This document shows, in pieces, positions 35,779 through 43,726 of a stretch of 64,000 nucleotides of DNA (the stretch's first letter is position 1; each line of letters opens with the position of its first letter). The notes beneath the pieces are model-generated. The model made no database searches. It was not told the origin of the DNA and saw only the letters and a list, made by a program, of their open reading frames with translations. Both the position numbers and the translations under genes were made by a program. Source of the DNA: Modicisalibacter radicis (GTDB taxonomy: Bacteria > Pseudomonadota > Gammaproteobacteria > Pseudomonadales > Halomonadaceae); NCBI RefSeq assembly GCF_900961225.1, contig NZ_CAAHFN010000056.1:1-64000 (forward strand). The letters run 5' to 3'.

Positions 35779-35908
35779 GTATACAAAATGACTGCACTCG
35801 GCAATACGGCGTTAAAAATTGGCTCAATGTGCTCATTTACACCCACGTAAACTCCGCTATTTCGTCAATTTTTGCCTTGTCTTGCCTTCGTTCGCCTGTT
35901 TTGTAAAC
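35779..35908. repeat. 130-bp extended imperfect palindrome (foldback/MITE-like element)
   Basis: Three sets of inverted arms share one centre at 35843.5. The outer arms are GTATACAAAA (35779-35788) and TTTTGTAAAC (35899-35908), with one mismatch. The middle arms AAAAATTG and CAATTTTT (35814-35821 and 35866-35873) are perfect. The inner arms TTTAC and GTAAA (35836-35840 and 35847-35851) are also perfect. GGCAA..GGC and GCC..TTGCC pair between them with a small offset. The element is AT-rich against a GC-rich background and holds no gene. It lies just upstream of purE and would fold as a long hairpin. Confidence 0.75.
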
Positions 35909-36037
35909 ACCCTCTTAGCCCGATTGCTGTCGCGTGGTCGGCCCCGCTGTACCTGGAAACCGGTTCTGCCGACCCTGAAAACAAGCGCCGGAGTATAGCA
36001 TCGCCGACGCGGCAGGGCATGCGACGCGCGCGTGGCG

Positions 36038-36271
36038 TCAGGGGAAGGCCGCGACGAGCGCGAAGCGCGTCACCGGCTCGCCCTGTACCTCGACGTTATC
36101 GTTGAACATCGCCAGCGGCCGCACCCAGAGTCCATGGTCGCCGTACAGCGCGCGGTAGACCACCATCGGCTCCTCGCTTTCGCTGTGATGGGCCAGGCCC
36201 AGGACCTCGTAGCTCTGGCCCTTGTAGTGGCGATAGATGCCCGGTACCGGGCGGGACGCTTCATGATGCAT
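36038..36271 (-). CDS. DUF1653 domain protein
   Basis: A 77-residue protein starting at 36271 behind GAGGAG. The pattern PGIYRHYKGQSYEVLG, MVVYRALYGDHGLWVRPLAMF and a final phenylalanine-rich beta strand define DUF1653. Such small proteins are widespread and of unknown function. Its start lies 11 bases inside the end of tcdA, so the two are translationally coupled. Confidence 0.85.
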   Translation of the reverse strand: MHHEASRPVPGIYRHYKGQSYEVLGLAHHSESEEPMVVYRALYGDHGLWVRPLAMFNDNVEVQGEPVTRFALVAAFP

Positions 36272-37091
36272 CGGAAGACTCCTCGGGAGGGGCGATGGCG
36301 GCTTCGCGGCGGGCGCGCTCGGCCAGGCGTGCCAGGGTCCGCGAGGCGGCGACGAAACCGAAGCTGCCGGTGACGAAGGTCGCCGCGCCGAAGCCGCTGG
36401 CGCAGTCGAGCCGGGTCGCCTCGCCGAGCCCGGGCTTTTGCAGGCAGACTTCGCCATCATCGCCCGGATAGACCAGCTGTTCGTCAGAATAGACGCATTC
36501 GACGCTGAAACGGCGCCGGGGATTGCGCGAAAAGCCGAAATCGCGGCGTAGCCGGGCGCGCACCTTGGCGAGCAGCGGGTCGTGTTCGGTGCGGGTCAGG
36601 TCGGCGGTGCGGATCCGCGTCGGGTCGGTCTGGCCGCCGGCGGCGCCGGTCACCGTCAGGCCCAGCTTGCGGCGCTTGCACCAGGCGATCAGCGCCGCCT
36701 TGGCGAGGACGCTGTCGATGGCGTCGATGACATGGTCGGCGTCCTCGGGAATGCGCGCCGCAAGATTGCCGGGGGTGACGAAGGCGCTGTCGGCGGTCAC
36801 CTCGAGCTGCGGGTTGATCGCCCGGAAGCGCTCGGCGAGCACCTCGACCTTGGGCCGGCCGATGGTGCCATCGAGGGCGTGCAGCTGGCGATTGACGTTG
36901 GACACGCAGACGTCGTCGAGGTCGATCAGCGTCAGCCGGCCGATCCCCGAGCGGGCCAGCGCCTCGGCCGCCCAGCTGCCCACGCCGCCGAGGCCCACCA
37001 CCACCACGTGAGCGCGCCGGAAGCTGGATGCCGCCCGGGCACCGTAAAGGCGGCGTATGCCGCCGAAGCGGAAATCGTAGTCATCGTTCAT
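36261..37091 (-). CDS. tcdA: tRNA threonylcarbamoyladenosine dehydratase
   Basis: A 276-residue E1/ThiF-like enzyme (TcdA, formerly CsdL) that uses ATP to cyclise t6A37 of tRNA into ct6A. RRLYGARAASSFRRAHV leads into the nucleotide-binding VVVGLGGVGSWAAEALARSG. LIDLDDVCVSNVNRQ and the adenylation arginines follow. The C-terminus has DCASGFGAATFVTGSFGF, a conserved family segment. It overlaps truC by four bases and the DUF1653 gene by 11. Confidence 0.94.
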   Translation of the reverse strand: MNDDYDFRFGGIRRLYGARAASSFRRAHVVVVGLGGVGSWAAEALARSGIGRLTLIDLDDVCVSNVNRQLHALDGTIGRPKVEVLAERFRAINPQLEVTADSAFVTPGNLAARIPEDADHVIDAIDSVLAKAALIAWCKRRKLGLTVTGAAGGQTDPTRIRTADLTRTEHDPLLAKVRARLRRDFGFSRNPRRRFSVECVYSDEQLVYPGDDGEVCLQKPGLGEATRLDCASGFGAATFVTGSFGFVAASRTLARLAERARREAAIAPPEESSDAS

Positions 37092-37909
37092 GACGGATCC
37101 TCGCAGGCATGAGTGGAGGCGAAATCGGTACCCGGGGTCGGCGCGTCGCTAAAGCGATGGGCATCGGTCGGAGCGTGACCGGCCCAGCCGAAATGCGCGA
37201 ACAATTGCTGCATGTCGGGCTCCAGCGCGCCGCTCAGATGCAGCGTGGCCCGACGCCGCGGGTGCCACAGGCTGAGGCCCACTGCGGCCAGCAACAGGCG
37301 TTCGCAGCCGAGCCGGTCGCGGAAGAAGCGGTTGTGCAGTCCCTTGCCGTGCTTGGCGTCGCCGATGATCGGGTAGCCGCGCCGCGACAGATGGCGGCGG
37401 ATCTGATGGCGGCGGCCTGTGAGCGGGCGCGCCTCGATCAACGAATAGCGCGCCTGCGGATAACGGTCGACCTGGACCGGCAGTTCGACGCTGTCGAGTC
37501 GGCGAATCTCGGTGCAGGCCGGCTGGGCGGGCATCTCGGCCTTGGGCCGGGCGCCGTCCTCCTCGCGCAGCGGATAATCGAGGCGCTCCTGCTCGGGGCC
37601 TACCCCGCGCACCACCGCCAGGTAGCGCTTGGCGACCTGGCGGGCGGTGAACGCCTCGCCCAGCTCGCGTGCCACCTCGGGATCGAGGGCGAACAGCAAC
37701 AGTCCCGAGGTCGGCCGGTCGAGGCGATGCAGCGGGTAGACGCGCCGGCCCAGTTGATCGCGCAGCAGTTGCAGCGCGAAGCGGGTCTCGCCGCGGGCCA
37801 GGGCGCTGCGGTGAACCAGCAGCCCCGAGGGCTTGCGCACCGCGACCAGGATATCGTCCTGGTAGACGATCGGCAGGCGATCGCTGGCGGGCATCGTCAG
37901 TGAATTCAT
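37088..37909 (-). CDS. truC: tRNA pseudouridine(65) synthase
   Basis: A pseudouridine synthase of the RsuA/RluA superfamily, about 273 residues. LPIVYQDDILVAVRKPSGLLVHRS and the catalytic-Asp motif HRLDRPTSGLLLFAL are typical of TruC, which modifies U65 in tRNA. The start is uncertain: ATGs at 37942, 37909 and 37894 are all in frame, none with a strong ribosome site. 37909 is chosen as intermediate. The gene overlaps tcdA, so two tRNA-modification enzymes are coupled. Confidence 0.85.
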   Translation of the reverse strand: MNSLTMPASDRLPIVYQDDILVAVRKPSGLLVHRSALARGETRFALQLLRDQLGRRVYPLHRLDRPTSGLLLFALDPEVARELGEAFTARQVAKRYLAVVRGVGPEQERLDYPLREEDGARPKAEMPAQPACTEIRRLDSVELPVQVDRYPQARYSLIEARPLTGRRHQIRRHLSRRGYPIIGDAKHGKGLHNRFFRDRLGCERLLLAAVGLSLWHPRRRATLHLSGALEPDMQQLFAHFGWAGHAPTDAHRFSDAPTPGTDFASTHACEDPS

Positions 37910-38053
37910 GGGCAGCCAAACGGAGACGAACAGGGGCGGCATTGTCGCCGCCCGGGGCCCGCGCTGTCACCCTCATCGCCGCGCCGTCGCCGGTTTGGAG
38001 GCGGCGTGCGGCGATGCTATGTTCGTGGCCTGCGACCAACGACCGAGCGAGCC

Positions 38054-38773
38054 ATGACCGAGCAATCCAAGCCGCGCCTGGTGGTGCTCACCGGCGCCGG
38101 CATCAGCGCCGAAAGCGGCCTCCGGACCTTTCGCGACGGCAATGGCCTGTGGGAGAACCACGCCATCGAGGACGTCGCCACGCCCGAGGCCTGGCAGCGC
38201 GACCCGGAGCTGGTGCTGCGCTTCTATGACGAGCGCCGCGAGCAGGTCCGCCAGGCGCGTCCCAATCCCGCCCACCAGGCGCTGGCGCGCCTCGAGCGGA
38301 TCTTTGACGTGCGCTTGGTCACCCAGAACATCGACGACCTGCACGAGCGTGCCGGTTCCCGCGATGTGCTGCACCTGCACGGCGAGATCCTCATGGCGCG
38401 CTCGAGCGTCGATCCGCGGCTGCGCTATCCGTTACCGCGCGGCGGCATCCGGCTCGGCGACCTGTGCGACAAGGGCAGCCAGCTGCGGCCACACGTGGTG
38501 TGGTTCGGCGAGTCGGTGCCCGCCTACCCCCAGGCCTGCGACATCGTCGCCGAGGCCGACCTGCTGCTGGTGGTGGGCACCTCCCTGGCGGTGATGCCGG
38601 CGGCGATGCTGCTCGACCAGGCGCCACTCGAATGCCCCTGCGTGCTGGTCGACCCCAACGCCAGCGAGGTCGCGCCGCGCTGGGTCACTACCCTCGACGA
38701 GCCCGCCAGCCAGGGTGTGCCGCGTCTGGCCGACCACTGGTTGAGCCTGGGACGATTGCAGTTGCCGGAGTGA
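38054..38773 (+). CDS. cobB: NAD-dependent protein deacylase, sirtuin without the usual zinc cysteines
   Basis: A 239-residue Sir2-family enzyme. LTGAGISAESGLRTFRD and TQNIDDLHERAG carry the NAD site, and HLHGE carries the catalytic His. RFYDERREQ provides the Tyr and Arg that in class III sirtuins recognise succinyl- or malonyl-lysine. The zinc site is degenerate: the first Cys pair is replaced in RSSVDPRLRYP and the second has one Cys (LCDKGSQLRP). The following RPHVVWFGE is intact. It probably removes acyl groups from lysines. The ATG at 38054 was chosen because the protein then starts as in homologues. Confidence 0.9.
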   Translation: MTEQSKPRLVVLTGAGISAESGLRTFRDGNGLWENHAIEDVATPEAWQRDPELVLRFYDERREQVRQARPNPAHQALARLERIFDVRLVTQNIDDLHERAGSRDVLHLHGEILMARSSVDPRLRYPLPRGGIRLGDLCDKGSQLRPHVVWFGESVPAYPQACDIVAEADLLLVVGTSLAVMPAAMLLDQAPLECPCVLVDPNASEVAPRWVTTLDEPASQGVPRLADHWLSLGRLQLPE

Positions 38774-38937
38774 TGCACGTCCGTGTCCAAGGTCGACTTT
38801 CCGCCGCCGGGGCGTTGCGGCATGATAGCCGGCTAAGCAACGCCCTCTGTGCCACGGCGTTGCCCAACCAGAGCCGCGCGGGTCAGCCCGCCTAGCGGCC
38901 GTCGTCTATCAGGACCTTTCAACGCTCAGGACACGTC

Positions 38938-39885
38938 ATGTCGATCTTCGAACGCATCAACCGTCTGTTCCCCGTATGGGCCGTGCTGCTCGCGGTCGTC
39001 GCCGCCCTGCTGCCCGAGCTGTTCAACGGCCTGGCCGGTTACATCAAGACGCTGCTGGTCATCATCATGTTCGCCATGGGGCTGACGCTCTCCAAGGACG
39101 ACTTCGCCCGAGTGGTCAAGTCGCCCAAGCCGATCGCCGTGGGCGTGGTGCTGCAGTTCCTGATCATGCCGCTGGCGGCGCTGCTGGTCTCGCTGCTGCT
39201 GGGGCTGTCGCCGGAGCTGACCACCGGCATGGTACTGGTGGGGGCCACCGCCGGCGGTACCTCCTCTAACGTCATGACCTGGCTGGCCGGCGGCCACGTA
39301 GCGCTGTCGGTGTCGATGACCATGGTCTCGACGCTGGTCTCGGTGTTCGCCACGCCGTTGCTGACGCTGCTGCTGGTCGGCCAGAGCGTCGACGTGCCGG
39401 TGGCCGGGATGCTGACGAGCATCGCCCAGCTGGTGGTCGCGCCGATCGTGCTGGGGGTGGTGATCCATCATCTGCTCGGCACGCGCATCCAGCGCGTCGA
39501 ACCGGCGCTGGCGACCCTGGCGATGGCCGCCATCGTGCTGATCATCGCCATCGTCGTCGCCCTCAATGCCGGCAACCTGGCCACCCTGGGGCCGATCGTC
39601 GCGCTGGCGGTGATCGCCCATAACGCCATCGGCCTGGGGGGTGGCTATGCGCTGGCCCGGGCGCTGCGCTTCGACGAGCGCACCGCGCGCACCATCGCCT
39701 TCGAGGTCGGGCTGCAGAATTCCGGCCTGGCGGTGACCCTGGCCAACCAGTTCTTCACCGCCACCGCGGCGTTGCCGGGCGCGCTGTTCTCTGTCTGGCA
39801 CAACGTCTCCGGCTCGCTGCTGGCGGGCTACTGGAAACGCCGCCCGGTCGGCAACGAGGCCGAACCGGCGCTGGCTCCGCGCTGA
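38938..39885 (+). CDS. Bile acid:sodium symporter (BASS) family transporter
   Basis: A 315-residue membrane protein with nine or ten helices. Family signatures are IIMFAMGLTLSKDDF, the VLVGATAGGTSSNVMTWLAGG crossover and EVGLQNSGLAVTLANQFF. BASS proteins such as PanS move organic anions (pantoate, pyruvate or similar) with sodium. The substrate cannot be predicted here. The gene seems monocistronic, ending at a good hairpin. Confidence 0.9.
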   Translation: MSIFERINRLFPVWAVLLAVVAALLPELFNGLAGYIKTLLVIIMFAMGLTLSKDDFARVVKSPKPIAVGVVLQFLIMPLAALLVSLLLGLSPELTTGMVLVGATAGGTSSNVMTWLAGGHVALSVSMTMVSTLVSVFATPLLTLLLVGQSVDVPVAGMLTSIAQLVVAPIVLGVVIHHLLGTRIQRVEPALATLAMAAIVLIIAIVVALNAGNLATLGPIVALAVIAHNAIGLGGGYALARALRFDERTARTIAFEVGLQNSGLAVTLANQFFTATAALPGALFSVWHNVSGSLLAGYWKRRPVGNEAEPALAPR

Positions 39886-39942
39886 GCGAAGCGCGGGCGG
39901 CGATCCGCCGCCAACGCTTGACGGATCGCTTGAGGGGAATCG

Positions 39943-39976
39943 GGGCCGGGCATGCTAGACTGCCCGGCCCTTTCAT
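39943..39976 (+). terminator. Terminator after the BASS transporter gene
   Basis: GGGCCGGGCA and TGCCCGGCCC form a perfect 10-bp stem with an 8-base loop, followed by TTTCATTT. It starts 57 bases after the stop codon. Confidence 0.75.
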
Positions 39977-40028
39977 TTAGCTTCCTGTCGATCGAAGCAG
40001 GGTTGCCGGGTTCGGTGCGTGTGAGTCC

Positions 40029-40787
40029 ATGGTGAATCGTCATAGCGAGTCTTGTCGTGAACAGGACGTCCAGCGCAGCGCAGAGGCGTCGGACGACGCT
40101 CCGCGGCGCAAGCCGTTCAACGCCCGGGGCAGCTTCGTGACGCGCTGCGAGGCGTGTCGGCTGCCCAGCCTCAACTGCCTGTGCCCCTACAAGGTGGCCG
40201 CCGCCAGCGAGACCCGCGTGTGGCTGCTGACGCACCCCTACGAGCACTACAAGCCGACCAACACCGGGCGGCTGATCGGCGATATCCTGGATACCACCGA
40301 GGTCTTCACCTGGTACCGCACGGAACCCGACCCGACCCTGCTGGCGCGCCTCGAAGACCCGCGCTTCGCGCCCTTCGTGGTATTCCCCGACGATCAGCCG
40401 GACTACGCCGAGCGCGTGGTCGGCCCCGATGCCGTGCGCTCCGCCAAACGCGAGGGACGCATTCCGGTGCTGATCCTGCTCGACGGCACCTGGCGCCAGG
40501 CGCGGCGGATGTTTCGCAAGAGCCCCTATCTCGAGCGACTGCCGGTGTTGCCGCTGCACAGCGAACGCACCACCCGCTACCGGCTGCGCAAGTCGGCCTC
40601 GAGTGCGCACCTGTGCACCGCCGAGGTCGCCGCCGAGCTTCTTCACCAGACCGGCGACGGCGAGGCGGCGGCGACCCTCGACGACTACTTCGATGCCTTC
40701 AACGACAGTTACGCGGCCAGTCGCCGACACGGCAAGCTCGAGGCCCCGACCGCGGCGATGAAGCGGCTGCTGGCAAGGCGCGGCTAG
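40029..40787 (+). CDS. tapT: DTW-domain tRNA-uridine aminocarboxypropyltransferase
   Basis: A 252-residue protein of the DTW family (YfiP/TapT), which transfers the aminocarboxypropyl group of S-adenosylmethionine to uridine 47 of tRNA to make acp3U. A cysteine cluster TRCEACRLPSLNCLC is near residue 38, and LLDGTWRQARRMF contains the DTW-type motif (here GTW). The first 35 residues are polar and variable. The gene converges on a GGDEF gene with 28 bases between stops. Confidence 0.85.
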   Translation: MVNRHSESCREQDVQRSAEASDDAPRRKPFNARGSFVTRCEACRLPSLNCLCPYKVAAASETRVWLLTHPYEHYKPTNTGRLIGDILDTTEVFTWYRTEPDPTLLARLEDPRFAPFVVFPDDQPDYAERVVGPDAVRSAKREGRIPVLILLDGTWRQARRMFRKSPYLERLPVLPLHSERTTRYRLRKSASSAHLCTAEVAAELLHQTGDGEAAATLDDYFDAFNDSYAASRRHGKLEAPTAAMKRLLARRG

Positions 40788-40815
40788 GTGTCGCGTCGTG
40801 CCCCCGCCGGCAGCT

Positions 40816-41973
40816 TCACGTCGGCTCGTTGAATTCCTGAAAACGCCCCTTGCCCTGCTGCTTGGCCTGGTAGAGCGCCTGGTCCGCCTGGGCCATCAGG
40901 CGCTCGAGACGCTCCCGGTCCGCGCCCCGCCAGTCATGGCAATGGACGAGACCGATGCTCAGCCCTATCCCCGGATAGGCGTGACCGAGGTCGGCGATGG
41001 CATCGACCAGTCGTTGCGCGATCATGCGAGTCGCCTCGGGGTCGGTACCCGGCAACAGGATCACGAATTCATCGCCGCCCCAGCGCGCGAGAAGGTCGTC
41101 ATGGCGCAGGATCTCGCTCATGGCGGTGGCGACGCGGCGCAGAAGGTCATCGCCTGCCATGTGCCCGTAGGTGTCATTGATGCCCTTGAAGCCGTCGAGG
41201 TCCGTGAAGAGCAGGCTGACCGGGAGCGTGCCGCGCCCCGGCCCGCGAATCACCAGGGCCTCGCGGAACCAGCCTTCCCGGTTGAACCGCTCGGTCAGCG
41301 GGTCGAGGCTGGCCAGTCGCCGGCTGTGATACTCCCCGAGCAGGGCCTGGGTCGACATGTCGTAAAGGGAGTGGGTCATCATGCGCAGCGCCATCCAGAA
41401 GAAGGGGCCCTGCAGCACGAATACCCAGAACCAGAGCTCCGGCTGGAAGGGGACCGCGAGCTTGAGGGGCAGGTCCAGCAGCAGGACCTGCAACATGGCA
41501 TAACGGGGAGTCCCGTGAGAGAAAGCGGCTGCGGCCGATGCCAATGCGATCATGGACGGGATGGCTAATACTTGCAGAACCGCGTCGCCGCTGAGCAGGC
41601 AAAGCGCGGTGCCCAGCCCGGTCGTGGCACTCCAGAGCAGATTGGCCAGATAGATCTGATCGGCGGGTGTGGCGATGTGCCGGCGCCATTGCCGCTTGAC
41701 CTGATAATGGAGCCCGACGCGATAACCCGAGATCGCGAGCGTGGCCAGAAACCAGAGCCAGAATGGCGGTGCCGGATGACGGGAGAGGGCGATGAGCGTC
41801 AGCAGGAGTGTCGTGAGCGTCCCGGACCACATGACGGATGTCTGGGTGTTGGGGCCCAGCAGCAAGCGCTGTTGAATATGCAGGGGCAAGCGGCTGTCGC
41901 AGAGCAACCAGTACATGAAGCGCCAGTGCGGAATGGAGTAGGCGTTGTGGTGCATGTAAAGCTTGCTGGGCAT
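40816..41973 (-). CDS. Membrane-bound diguanylate cyclase (GGDEF domain)
   Basis: A 385-residue protein with five or six N-terminal helices and a C-terminal cyclase domain. Cyclase features are LDPLTERFNREGW, LFTDLDGFKGINDTYGHMAGD and RWGGDEFVILL, with an RxxD inhibition site (RHDD) five residues ahead. The ATG at 41973 follows AAAGG. A TTG at 41997 is a possible alternative start. It differs in sequence and membrane part from the other diguanylate cyclase near 23 kb and probably answers to another signal. Confidence 0.9.
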   Translation of the reverse strand: MPSKLYMHHNAYSIPHWRFMYWLLCDSRLPLHIQQRLLLGPNTQTSVMWSGTLTTLLLTLIALSRHPAPPFWLWFLATLAISGYRVGLHYQVKRQWRRHIATPADQIYLANLLWSATTGLGTALCLLSGDAVLQVLAIPSMIALASAAAAFSHGTPRYAMLQVLLLDLPLKLAVPFQPELWFWVFVLQGPFFWMALRMMTHSLYDMSTQALLGEYHSRRLASLDPLTERFNREGWFREALVIRGPGRGTLPVSLLFTDLDGFKGINDTYGHMAGDDLLRRVATAMSEILRHDDLLARWGGDEFVILLPGTDPEATRMIAQRLVDAIADLGHAYPGIGLSIGLVHCHDWRGADRERLERLMAQADQALYQAKQQGKGRFQEFNEPT

Positions 41974-42243
41974 TTGGGACTGGCCTTTGGGGAGCAACGA
42001 CCTCGTCGTGCAGCGGTAGACTCGTCGACCGCTTTCTGCGGAAAGTAGCCGTCATCGTTATCGGGTCCTGGCTGCCTGTGTCGCGGCTTGAGGCTCTATC
42101 AATCTTATCGGCAAGACCAGACGCCCCTTAAGGAGGTTCTGGCAGTAACGTTATATCGTTGCAACATGGACTGGGCACATGGCATGTCCGCCGGATCGCG
42201 GTGACCGGCAGTGGCGAAACCTTTCTCGTCCACGCGCGGCGCT

Positions 42244-42259
42244 CGTTGCAGCTGCAACG
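42244..42259. other. Perfect 16-bp palindrome in a gene-free stretch
   Basis: CGTTGCAG followed by CTGCAACG forms an uninterrupted 16-bp palindrome. It lies in the 320-base gap between the GGDEF gene start and the small membrane-peptide gene. The rest of that gap has no convincing gene. An isolated TAAGGAGG at 42129-42136 has no start codon at a usable distance. Confidence 0.5.
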
Positions 42260-42293
42260 CAAGGCGATCACGGCGCTGGGCCGCTCGCAGCCG

Positions 42294-42374
42294 TTATCGC
42301 CGGGGAATGCCCTGCATCACGGCCACGGCAATCAGGACCAGCAAGCCACAAGACAATAACGGGGCTTGAAACAT
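42294..42374 (-). CDS. 26-residue hydrophobic small membrane protein (hypothetical)
   Basis: An ATG at 42374 is preceded by AAGGAG with a 5-base spacer, and the frame runs 26 codons to TAA. The peptide is MFQAPLLSC, then a hydrophobic stretch GLLVLIAVAVMQG, then IPRR. This is one membrane helix with a positively charged tail, the form of known bacterial small membrane proteins. It begins 26 bases downstream of the TraB-family gene on the same strand, so both may share a message. I know no homologue, and expression is unproven. Confidence 0.5.
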   Translation of the reverse strand: MFQAPLLSCGLLVLIAVAVMQGIPRR

Positions 42375-42399
42375 TGGGCTCCTTGTTTTCGTCTGGCGT

Positions 42400-43623
42400 T
42401 CAACCCAACAACTGCCCGGCGATGCGCAACCCGGCGATCCAGGTGCCGGCCGCCGAGCCGACGGTGGCGAGCAAGAACACCAGCAGCGTGCGCGACACCC
42501 GGTTGCGCCACCAGCCCTTGAGCGAGGCGACGTCGTGGCGCAGCCGCGAGAAGTCGCGCACCTTGGGCCGGCGCATCGCCAGCTCGACGCCGGCGGCGAC
42601 GAAGCCCGCGCCGATGGTCGGGTTGAGCGAGGTCAGCGGGGCGGCGAAGAAGGTCGCCAGAATCGTCAGTGGATGGGCCAGGGCGATCGTCGCGCCCAGT
42701 GCCGACAGCACCCCGTTGATCAAGAACCACTCGCCGATCAGCTGCCAGCCGAGCTGGGTATCGCGGGAAAAGCCGATCGCGAAGCCGATCAGCACCAGCG
42801 CGGTGATCAGCCAGGGAATCGCCTTCCACCAGCGTGCCCGCGGCTTGATGGCGTCGAGTGCGGCGCGTTCGCTGGCCGGTTCGGCGGGCGGCGGCGCCCT
42901 GAGATGCTCGGTCAGGCCCTTGAGATGGCCGGCGCCGACCACCACCAGCACCTCGCGATAGCGCGCCGGTGTATTGTCCTCGGCCAGGCGCAGCGCCATG
43001 TAGCGATCGCGCTCGCTGATCAGCGGGGTGTACAACGCCTCGGACTGCTGGGCGAACTCGGCGAAGGTCGACTCCAGCACGTCGCCCTGCTTGAGCCGCT
43101 CGATGTCCTCGCTGGAGATCTTCTGCCGCGAGACCAGGCTGCCGGCGAGCCCGCCGATCAGGCTGGCGCGTTGCCACCAGGGCACGTTGGCGTAGATGCG
43201 CTTGAGGGTCACGCCGATGTCGCGGTCGATCAGCAGCAGCGGCAGCTCGGCACGCCGGCAGGCCTTGACCGCCTCGCGCATCTCGGCGCCGGGCTCGATC
43301 CCCGACTGTTCGGCGACGCGCTGCTGGAAGGCGCCCAGCGCCAGGCTGGCGGCCACCATGCCGGCCTTGCCCTGGCGAAACACCTGGAACAGATCCTGAT
43401 CGGCGAGGGTGTTGGGCTGGGTCAGGCTCTGATGGCGCGATTCGCAGAGCTCGATGGCCACCGCATCGAAGTCGCCGGACTCGATCAACTCGCGCACTTC
43501 GTCGGCGCTGGCCCGCGAGACGTGGGCGGTACCCAGCAGGGTGTAGCGGGTATCGCCGCTGACGACCACCTCGCGTGGGCCGCTGGCGGTATCCGGGGAG
43601 GCAATGTCCTGCGTATCGGTCAT
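42400..43623 (-). CDS. TraB/PrgY-family membrane protein
   Basis: A 407-residue protein of the TraB (Tiki-like) family. The N-terminal soluble domain has LLGTAHVSRAS, VAIELCESRHQSL and VVVGAGHLKGL, which hold the family's conserved His, Glu and GxxH-type residues of a putative metalloprotease fold. Three or four C-terminal helices follow (about 270-405). The founding members act on peptide pheromones, but the chromosomal role is unknown. The start at 43623 has only a weak ribosome site. Confidence 0.85.
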   Translation of the reverse strand: MTDTQDIASPDTASGPREVVVSGDTRYTLLGTAHVSRASADEVRELIESGDFDAVAIELCESRHQSLTQPNTLADQDLFQVFRQGKAGMVAASLALGAFQQRVAEQSGIEPGAEMREAVKACRRAELPLLLIDRDIGVTLKRIYANVPWWQRASLIGGLAGSLVSRQKISSEDIERLKQGDVLESTFAEFAQQSEALYTPLISERDRYMALRLAEDNTPARYREVLVVVGAGHLKGLTEHLRAPPPAEPASERAALDAIKPRARWWKAIPWLITALVLIGFAIGFSRDTQLGWQLIGEWFLINGVLSALGATIALAHPLTILATFFAAPLTSLNPTIGAGFVAAGVELAMRRPKVRDFSRLRHDVASLKGWWRNRVSRTLLVFLLATVGSAAGTWIAGLRIAGQLLG

Positions 43624-43726
43624 GGGGGCTCGCTGGCTGTAAGGCAGAAGCTCGATTATCCACATCGCGGGCGGGCAGACCAAACCCGGGTGTGGCCCGG
43701 CGGCTGCCGCCCGTGGCAGGCGAAGC

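Noticed and set aside
42159..42359. 66-codon plus-strand frame with an upstream TAAGGAGG
   Set aside because: The start would be a TTG more than 20 bases from the ribosome-site-like sequence, and the peptide has no recognisable features.
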